DNA of 64,000 nt from Riptortus pedestris (taxonomy: Eukaryota; Arthropoda; Insecta; Hemiptera; Alydidae). Below are positions 56,691 to 64,000 of the stretch, piece after piece. Under the pieces are notes generated by a model that saw only the letters and a program-made list of their open reading frames with translations, searched no databases and was not told where the DNA came from. The translations under genes were made by a program, and so were the position numbers. Numbering within the stretch: the first letter of the stretch is position 1; each line of letters begins with the position of its first letter. Where the stretch lies: the NCBI GenBank assembly GCA_019009955.1, contig CM032228.1:181336001-181400000 (forward strand), given 5' to 3'.

Positions 56691-57312
56691 ATTATACAAG
56701 TGACGAAAGTAGATCATTTTACAACTCGAGTGAAACGTTTACCCACACGAGCGAAGCGAGTGTGGTAATTTCACGAGTGTTGTAAATTCTACTTTCGTCA
56801 CGAGTGTAATATTAATTTTTTTCTGTAATCGTGTAATACATGATCAGATCTAACCAGAATATGAACAAAATTAGGATGTTGTGAAGATTATGGTATGTTG
56901 TTGGTAGGTTATAAGCATGGTTATGAAAGGTTATAAGCATAGTTATAAAACAACTAGTGATGATTGTGAAGTAGTGCAGTTATAAACAAGTGCAGGTTAT
57001 AAACAAGGAAGATAATTATTATTATATTTAAATTTTAAAATATATTGATTATTTCCACCAATAATTCATCCACATTTCAATTTATTTTGTTAAAATAAAT
57101 TCTTACAATGTTAAGAAACATTTAAAAGCATTTAATTTCCAACTTCAAATTATTTTTTAATTTATACTTATTACTAATTAAGAAGGCAGTGAAGAAAGTG
57201 ATTACTTTCTTCACTCTATTGCAAAATGTTTAGTGAAACATTTTGAAGAAAGAGTCTTCACTCATTTCAGTTTAGTAATGTTACCATTATTCAACGATTA
57301 CAGAAAAAAATA
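56690..57312. mobile_element. Palindromic foldback / MITE-like insertion in the Jockey-like copy
   Basis: 56690-56812 is a long hairpin (acaagtgacgaaagtaga ... tctactttcgtcacgagtgt) with an inner cacacgagcgaagcgagtgtg palindrome. It is followed by an 18-bp inverted repeat pair, 56815-56832 (ATTTTTTTCTGTAATCGT) and 57294-57311. It lies between the RT end and the RNase H of one element. Exact ends and target duplication are unclear; no transposase. Confidence 0.6.
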
Positions 57313-57317
57313 TTTTT

Positions 57318-57660
57318 AATTCAGTCCTTAGTAAAAATAAAAATTCGTTATTTGTCTACACAGACGGATCAAAAACTAAGACTGGGACCGGTGCAGCATC
57401 AGCTGTAGGAAACGCAGAGTATAAAGTAAGATTAAATGATAAAGCCGAAAAGACCGACCTACATGCACTCACTGTAACACAGTAATGACCATCAAACATC
57501 TCCTTACTGACTGCAGACTACGTGAACATCTGAACTTACCGCACGACTTACACGAACTATTGACGGAAGGTAGCCCACATATAAACAAACTCTTAAATCA
57601 CTTGAAGACAATTAACATTTACAACAAACTTTAAACCACACCTACTCCACTCATCACTCT
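57318..57660 (+). pseudogene. Jockey-like RNase H start and polymerase C-terminus
   Basis: NSLFVYTDGSKTKTGTGAA carries the first RNase H aspartate. After DKAEKTDLHALT the sequence jumps to TIKHLLTDCRLREHLNLPHD and HLKTINIYNKL then stop at 57636 or so, the end of such polymerases (HLL--C). The middle of RNase H is deleted. Confidence 0.65.
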
Positions 57661-57800
57661 ACGTTTTTATTTTAAATTATGCCACTAATTTGTATTTATG
57701 TTTTTTGTGAACATTTTAAAAAAATACATTTTTAAACTTGTGCCTTAGACTTTTATCATCCTCAAGCCAGGATATGTCGCAAAAATTATAGTTTTACATA

Positions 57801-58000
57801 GTTTTATTTTAACGGTTCCTTAGCTTTATTTTATTCCTTAGTTTTATTTTAACGGTTCCTTAGCTTTATTTTATTCCTTAGTTTTATTTTAACGGTTCCT
57901 TAGCTTTATTTTATTCCTTAGTTTTATTTTAACGTTTCCTTAGCTTTATTTTATTCCTTAGTTTTATTTTAACGGTTCCTTAGCTTTATTTTATTTCTTA
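57801..58000 (+). repeat. Five tandem 40-bp units in a non-LTR 3' region
   Basis: Period exactly 40: gttttattttaacggttcct then tagctttattttattcctta, with starts at 57801, 57841, 57881, 57921 and 57961, followed by a partial sixth. Only two or three base differences among the units. It is followed by a gagcgacatcgcctagttgc tail and AAATAAATAAA, the probable element end near 58150. Confidence 0.95.
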
Positions 58001-58154
58001 GTTTTATATTATATATTCTATACTTTATATTTTCTTAATAATTTTGAAAACATTTTTCTTTATTTCTTTATTTTAACATTTAACTTAAGGAATTGAAAAT
58101 AAATGATACTGAGCGACATCGCCTAGTTGCGGAGCTCACCAAATAAATAAATAT

Positions 58155-58720
58155 ACTCAAAGTATGATGGACTTAATATACTGGAGAAAGAAGACAAAAA
58201 AAAGAGGAAATTATAATATATCTGAAACGGAACAGTCGATTTCACATAATATGAAAGCTAAGAGGTTACAATGGGCACATGTTGCAAAAAAAGGAACTCC
58301 GTATACAATGTTAATTCTCATGAATATAAAAAAATAAATTGTGTTTAAGATATATTTTGTAGTGCTAAAACATTGTTGTATTTCAAAAATTTTATTTCCC
58401 ACTTGAAGTAACCAAATAGAATTTATTGGTAGTGTTTCTGAGAATGCTTTAATAGAAACGAAACATATTTTTGTATGTTATCAAAACTATGAGAGGGTAC
58501 ATTAAACGTAAAAGTGCGAAATTAAAAATATAATTATTAGAGTAAAGGGACTGGCCTGGGTTATTTAAACACTTCAAAATTACTAATTTAGGAAAATCAT
58601 TTTACTTCAGTTAAAAAATACTAAAGAGCAAAATTTGATAAAATATTTTACAATAATGCTTATCGAATCAATCGTTATACGGGAAACAATATTTCTTTTA
58701 ATTTGTTATTAAAATTAATT
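58155..58720. other. No gene seen
   Basis: AT-rich spacer, nothing recognised. Confidence 0.4.
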
Positions 58721-58723
58721 CCT

Positions 58724-58880
58724 AGAGTGGCAATTTTGATTCCTGTCTTGGCAATAGGAATTTATTTAGTGATCAACCCAGTAAATAAAATCCTTAGTCC
58801 CACCCTGGCTAGGAACCTGTAGATAGCCAGTCCCAATTAGTCATAGTAACAAAAAGGGGGTGTTAATAAATATATTTATA
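58724..58880 (+). repeat. tRNA-derived SINE body and tail
   Basis: gagtggcaattttgattcct (box B decayed), gtaaataaaatccttagtcc, caccctggctaggaacctgt and ggtgttaataaatata tail. Confidence 0.75.
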
Positions 58881-58950
58881 TATTCTTAGAATTTTATGGC
58901 AAGGGTCTCCAATAAAAATCATTTTTTTAGGAGCAAACTTTATTGAAACT

Positions 58951-58992
58951 GCCCTACATGTTTCATGGCTTATTTGCCACCTCTTCAGGGGC
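58951..58992 (-). ncRNA. Hammerhead-ribozyme-like motif (type I, minimal stem III)
   Basis: Minus strand, in order: GCCC (58992-58989), CTGAAGA (58988-58982), stem II GTGGC/GCCAT with loop AAATAA, GAAA (58964-58961), C-AT-G (58960-58957), TA (58956-58955) and GGGC (58954-58951). GCCC pairs with GGGC as stem I; predicted cleavage follows GUA. Fits CUGANGA/GAAA/NUH rules. Inferred, not tested. Confidence 0.6.
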
Positions 58993-59439
58993 TATCCCTT
59001 TTTAAAAAGTATATAAAAAAATTATTAATAACATTAATTTAACACATCCCTTAAAAATCTTTTGCTATATATTGCATTAGTAGGTGCCGACATCTATGAT
59101 ATATTTATTAAATCTAATTATAAATTGCTACTTACATTTCTGAAGTGCTCGTTTACCTTTTACATTCGTTGCGACTGTCCTCACAGAGGAGGTAGATGAA
59201 ACTGAGAGGTCCCCGAGGTAGGTTAAGTCGGCTGATTAAAATTCGATCATTTACACGTCAATCTTGAGTTCGATTATTTCTCGTCATAATTTAAAATCGA
59301 TTAATTTAAGATAAACTGTTATAGAATATATGATTGAGGTATGTGATTTCTGCTTTTTTGTTTACTGCCCTTTTTCTATGTTTTATTATGTGACTATTCT
59401 CTTTATATATCCGTTTAGTATTATTTCTTTTTTTATCAA

Positions 59440-59778
59440 TTATTTGAACTTTTTCAAAAATTTGAAGGTGTGTTTCTTGGAGATAGAATGATCCGTCAAA
59501 GCAGTTTTATTTTCATTATTGTCTATACTTCTTACGTGTTGCTGTAACCTTTTATTCAGCAGCTGCGAGGATTCACCAATATTTGTGAGTGTTCCAAGTT
59601 CCATTGCAGGTGTTACAGCTAATTTCATTATATTATATTTAGACTTTGATTCAGTTCCTTTATCTTTAATTCTACGAAAAATGTTTCGTATTTTATTGTT
59701 ATATTCCCATGCTATATTACATACCCCATTACAAATTAGTTTCAGTTTTCTATGAAAAAAATATAGAAGAATAAACAT
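59440..59778 (-). pseudogene. Penelope-type GIY-YIG endonuclease fragment
   Basis: Minus-strand frame: VTPAMELGTLTNIGESSQLL followed by NKRLQQHVRSIDNNENKTAL and TDHSISKKHTFKF. It matches the -IG-T-R-L--R---H-----------ALA-H----H-F pattern of Penelope GIY-YIG nucleases. The GIY/YIG tyrosines are not kept at the usual places. 112 residues, truncated on both sides. Confidence 0.6.
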
Positions 59779-59790
59779 ATTTTAATAATA

Positions 59791-62391
59791 GCAGTAATTC
59801 CTTGATATTCATCCAGTCTCCATTCAATAATGCAAGCTTAGTACAACAGAAGATCTGTCTAGAATGAAAATTATCGGTAAATCATGAAAATGAAAGGATT
59901 ATTTAGACTACAAGTTAATCTAATCTTTACATTTCGACGGAAAATTATTTTTATTTAAATTTTTTGATGACGGATAACATTTGTAGCTGATTACTTCTAA
60001 TTTCTGGGCATTTATGTAATCTGATGAAAATGAATAGATTATTTTGCAGCATAAATATTCACTATTTATATTTCGACGTGAGTTTTTATTGTTACCCGTC
60101 GACGACGGCTGGTAACAGCTAGTTTTTTAATTGTAAGTCAAAAGTTGCATCTAATAGGTTAAGGTTCGTTTAAAAATCATTACCAGACTAAATAAATGTA
60201 AATGCCCTAAAATTGCAGTTGGCGCAGCTGAAAATATGCGCTTAAATAGGCATTGCACTGCTATCCTTCCGACGCTAATTCCCGATGAAAATAAATATTT
60301 TTGGAAGCTAAACTTATTTTTCAAGGGTATCAAAACTCTTAATCATTTATGTTTACACCTATTCAAGAGATGATAAGCTATCGAAAGAAAGGAGGGAGAC
60401 AGCCTTGGTTAGAGTGGGAAATAGAAGGGGGTCAGTTCTCCTGTGGCAGTCAGTCTGCAGGGAACGATGAGGACGTCTAATCTTTGCGGTACGTAAATAC
60501 GAACAGCTATAAGCAATTATAATATGATACGATCTGAGAACATCAAAAGCTTATAGATTTAGTTAAATTAAATGCTAAATTGGGTGCTGTCAAATAATAA
60601 TTCTAAGACAAAAGAAAAGCAATTAAAACTTCAGGAATACAGCATTCCCCTTCAAATTCATTAGCTATCAATATGATTCCTGCCATATATTAAAGCGGAT
60701 TTGAAGTTAAGGTAAAAGTCGAAATCAGACATATTTCAATTTAGGGATTTTATTGCAAAGTTTTATAAACGGTTTTTACATTACAAAATAAATTGGCTCT
60801 AGATACACTAGATACATACACATAGTCCAGTGCACATACTTTTTTAGTAGAAAATATTATGCAATCATAAGTTATTTAAACAACTATTATCCCAAAAATT
60901 ATGGGCAAATAAGCATAGTACTCACTTAAAACTAGAAGAATGAATATAATAATATTAAAATTCCAAAGAAATCGGCCGTAATTAGATCAATTGAATTTAT
61001 TTAAGTTGTACATATAGGTCAACTTTTAAAGTTGAGATTTCAACAATATAAAATAAGTTTTTTAAAAGTGAGTAAAAGTTCTATTATTGAACTTTTAACA
61101 ACAAATGACTAAAGGCAGACGACGAATCACAGTATGTGAATTATTACGTACACCAAGTAGATTATAAATTATTATATCAGTCAGTGTAAATCGCTATAAT
61201 TGCGATAAACCTAAGTAAGTAAATAAATCTTATAAAATATTTGACTCAAGAGCCCATTTTGTGCCAAGACCTGTCGGTCATTTGGTCAGTTTGACGAATT
61301 TCCTCTGACAGTGCTATCACTTCTGACCAAATATCGCTAATAGTTTATTCTAGTGGTTGCTACTTAATTGCCTCGATGCAATCTGGGCAAGGGTGAGTGA
61401 TGGATATAACTCCGGTGAGGATACAGCTAATTAAAGTTTAGAGTTCGGCAACACAGCATAGTAATGCGGTTCTTTAAACAATAGACCACTACTGCCCCCC
61501 TCCTCTCCAATGATTATAGCTTAAATTAATGTCGAATAAAGAATCGCTGGATCAGAGATTGTAAGAGAGGCCTAATATTAAAAATAACTATAATTGGTTT
61601 ATTTTTCGTTCTTTGGTATATTGTTATTGGAGTGGAAGTCAGGAGAAGTACTCAGTCATTCATTAATACTGCACCTGCAATACAGTTGTTACTTAACTAG
61701 ATTATTACAATTATTTATATGAATAAACTATAAATAAACTGTTTGCTTCGAGTATATAAACAAGTGTTGATAAGATTTAAAAAAAAAATGTTTTTAATAA
61801 TATATAGTATTTGATAATGATTAATACGATCCATGATTGTGTGTATATTGTGATATTTTAGATAGCTTTAAATATTAAGGAGTTAAATAGTAAGAAGGAA
61901 TGGATTAGGAAGTGATTTACGTTTATCCCTCCAATACAAAAGTATGCATGTTCGCTATAGTTACTGAGCTGTTTAGATAAAAACAGATTGTATTTAATAA
62001 TAACGTAAGTACACTTAAGTACATAATGCATAGGTATATTATGACGAAAGTACGTGAGGGAAAGGTAACCTTGCAATTAATACCTTCCCACTCTTTATTA
62101 AATCTCGCCGGGTACTAAGGCTAATTACAAATCAGTATGAATCCAGGGTAGAGCAGCTCTGAACCCATTGTTGTTGAAGAATATATTGAACTGCGGCATT
62201 TGGAAGGATTAAAAATTAAATTAATTCGGACAGGAGATCATTATGACCTTGCGAGTGAAAAATACATGTAGTAATACAATAGCCTTGCTTGTTTAGACCA
62301 CACCTTTGGTACAAATTAAACATAATTATCAAAAGTCATAAAAGTGGCATAATCAGAGGCCATTATTATTACAACTTCATCTATGGCATAG
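59791..62391. other. No gene seen; local duplication near 59.9-60.1 kb
   Basis: 59890-59995 (attatttagactacaagtta; cattt cgacgg; gatgacggataacatttgta) is loosely repeated at 60030-60125 (atagattattttgcagcat; tatttcgacgtgag; cgacgacggctggtaacagc). The rest is AT-rich without recognisable genes. Confidence 0.45.
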
Positions 62392-62530
62392 TTAACCCTT
62401 TAACGGGCAGAACATGAATTTTGAAGGATTATTTTTTTCTAACTCTTTTTTGTATTTAATAAGGTCTAAATAAAGGGGAAATGATGAGAAAATAATTAAC
62501 TTTACATTATTGTAAATTCTAGGCATGCGT

Positions 62531-62692
62531 AACCTGGAGGGCACATTGCCCATTTACCGGAAAACAAGGGCTGTGCCCAGAAGGTAACATTGCCTGTTAA
62601 CCGGAAAACAAGGGCTGTACCCTGGAGGAAACATTGCCTGTTTACGGGAAAACAGGCTTGTGCCCTGAAGGTTACGTTGCCAGTTTACGGGA
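62531..62692 (-). repeat. piggyBac subterminal tandem repeats, about 53-bp unit
   Basis: Three and a part units of the type ggtaacattgcctgttaacc-ggaaaacaagggctgtgccc. Divergence between units is modest. Subterminal repeats often act as transposase binding sites; function here is inferred. Confidence 0.8.
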
Positions 62693-62808
62693 TGGATATA
62701 ATAAAAACTACTAGGTATAATAAAAAGTAAAAAAAAGTATCAGAACATGTTTTTATTTATAATTTTGTTAAAGCTGACAAAAAAATATTAAAATTTAACA
62801 AAATGACT

Positions 62809-63490
62809 TCAACATTTGGAACCTGGTTGGTGGAAGAATGAAAAACAATTTCTGTCAGTCTTGAGACATAAGCAAACTTTGCATTTACTGCATTGCCAAT
62901 TCGTACGGCCTTCTCGGCACATTCTGCATCTTCCTTTTGACGTAGATTCAGGAATGTGGGCAACCATATCGAACCTTATGGAGTTGGGGATTGAGTGTTT
63001 CGGCTCTTGCTTCCACATTCCGTCTTCCTGGTTTTTGGTGGAGTAGTCTTTCCAGTTTTCTTTTGCCTGGTTCCTGGTGAATTCTCAGCAGATCTGCCAC
63101 TTGGTATTCTATTATAATGTTGCAGTTGCTGGGCTAGAAGAATCCGGAAATCTTTTAGAGACATTATCTTTTTTTTCTTATCATCTACCTCCTCATCAGT
63201 AGATGAATCACCTTGTAAGTGCTGCTGAGCAGTGAAATCCCGGCGGTACATTAACCACGAATTGTTGATTGCTGTGTCTAACATTTGGTACCAGATACAA
63301 AAGTACCACTTCCGACTCTTTTTCTTCGTTCGGTAAAATGATACTAGCTGCCCTGAGAGGTCCATTCCACCCATGCATTCATTATATTGGGCTATGATAC
63401 CTGGCCTTGCTACAGGAATGTGCTTCTTCTCTTCTTTACTCCATCCTATTACATTTGATGTATTTCCTGCACCACAATAATTGCTGACAA
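62809..63490 (-). pseudogene. piggyBac transposase C-terminal part with cysteine-rich domain
   Basis: Minus strand from about 63490: SAVHLVSNYCGAGNTSNVIG, WSKEEKKHIPVARPGIIAQY, NECMGGMDLSGQLVSFYRTK and KKSRKWYFCIWYQMLDTAIN. GGMD keeps the third catalytic aspartate (D447 of the T. ni enzyme), but the next acidic position is G. A frame change near 62976-63018 leads to the cysteine-rich domain (CRMC, CSKCKVCLC, NCFSFFH). The first two catalytic aspartates are missing. Confidence 0.82.
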
Positions 63491-63830
63491 GGTGGACCGC
63501 GGATTCCTGTGAACTATCTTCTTATTTGACCCATATTGTGTGCTGGTTCCTGGCTGAAGATTATTTGTTTTTGATTGCCCATGGATGTAGTGAGGGTTGT
63601 TAGGGTTGTGGTGAGGTGCAGATTCAGAAATGTTTAATTCTTCACCCATTTCACCGTCCAAGGGCATGTCAACTTCCTCACTGACTGGTTGCCTGGTAGA
63701 ACTAGTAGAATGTAACTCCTGCCCGACATCATTGAAATCTTCCTGAAGATCAAAAAAATCTACAATTCCTGCTTCCAGCTGGTCCTCACTGACTTCTACT
63801 ATCATTTTCTGATCGCTACTATCATTTTCA
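63449..63830 (-). pseudogene. piggyBac transposase N-terminal acidic region
   Basis: Starts around the MIVEVSEDQLEAG frame (63805) and extends upstream as PSDLENDSSDQK after an apparent one-base shift from MYKSRAQKILNAI near 63880-63845. Acidic, low-complexity N-terminus typical of PGBD proteins. It runs directly, in a different frame, into the catalytic C-terminal part, so the DDE core between them has been deleted. A splice-acceptor-like ctccacag lies just upstream of the MYK codon. Confidence 0.65.
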
Positions 63831-64000
63831 AGGTCAGAAGGGATATTGCATTTAGGATCTTTTGAGCACGAGACTTATACATCTGTGGAGGGAAAAATTA
63901 ATAAATTAAATAAATTAATACAAGAATCATAAAACTATTATGAATGTATAAATTGATATATATTGGTCCTTTCTCAGGATAATAAACCATAAATACCCAT

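Larger units (their letters stand above)
58915..59790 (-). mobile_element. Penelope-like element, 3' portion
   Basis: On the minus strand, a GIY-YIG-like coding piece (59778-59440) is followed by a non-coding tail with a hammerhead-like motif at 58992-58951 and the phrase caataaagtttgctcc. This is the order seen in Penelope-like elements (RT, EN, then terminal repeat). The RT was not found, so the copy is 5'-truncated. Confidence 0.65.
62392..64000 (-). mobile_element. piggyBac-like element, 3' end and defective transposase
   Basis: TTAA at 62392-62395 is followed by the terminal sequence CCCTTTAACGGGCAG, typical of piggyBac ends (TTAA target, CCC... start). Subterminal repeats at 62531-62692 and transposase remnants on the minus strand follow. 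The 5' end lies beyond the window. Confidence 0.8.

Overview
This window is eukaryotic nuclear DNA, most likely from an insect or other arthropod. It is AT-rich, its genes are split by GT-AG introns, and it is packed with transposable elements of many classes: Ty3/Gypsy LTR, solo LTRs of a second family, Jockey-like and other non-LTR elements, Penelope-like, tRNA-derived SINE, Merlin-like, piggyBac, and a modular family that abuts microsatellites. It also carries a densovirus-like capsid fossil. The species cannot be named from the sequence.

Layout. 1-709: an endogenous densovirus-like capsid fragment, cut at its 3' side by a dispersed repeat. 2895-9535: a young, nearly complete Ty3/Gypsy element with almost identical LTRs, a CATTT target duplication, gag, pol and a small ORF3. 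10260-12575 (minus): the first two coding exons of a TBL2-like WD40 gene, whose remaining exons must lie beyond the left edge. If so, the Gypsy element and the viral fossil sit in one TBL2 intron of more than 10 kb. 13998-15125: a Jockey-type ORF1 relic split by a 700-bp Merlin-like transposon with an 8-bp target duplication. 16-31 kb: no host gene seen; dense modular repeats, TA and GT microsatellites, two solo-LTR copies, SINEs and non-LTR fragments.

31496-52045 (plus): a complete ten-exon SLC17-family (MFS) anion transporter gene predicting 486 residues. All intron phases agree and all splice sites are GT-AG. Intron 2 is about 9.4 kb and holds SINEs, microsatellite-linked repeats, a perfect 24-bp inverted repeat and a 22-unit minisatellite. 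Intron 4 holds a foldback Penelope-like piece and a solo LTR ending 48 bp before exon 5.

52-58 kb: a SINE, a GT-linked repeat, and a rearranged graveyard of non-LTR retrotransposons ending in five exact-length 40-bp tandem units. 58.9-59.8 kb (minus): a Penelope-like relic with GIY-YIG-type residues and a hammerhead-ribozyme-like motif. 62392 to the window end (minus): the TTAA-flanked 3' end of a piggyBac element whose transposase has lost most of its catalytic core.

The two host genes (TBL2-like and SLC17-like) are unrelated in function. The most notable signals are a textbook -1 frameshift signal (CCCAAAC plus a predicted H-type pseudoknot) in the Gypsy element, hammerhead-like motifs in the Penelope-like relics, the densovirus fossil, and a modular repeat family whose end repeatedly abuts TA or GT microsatellites.
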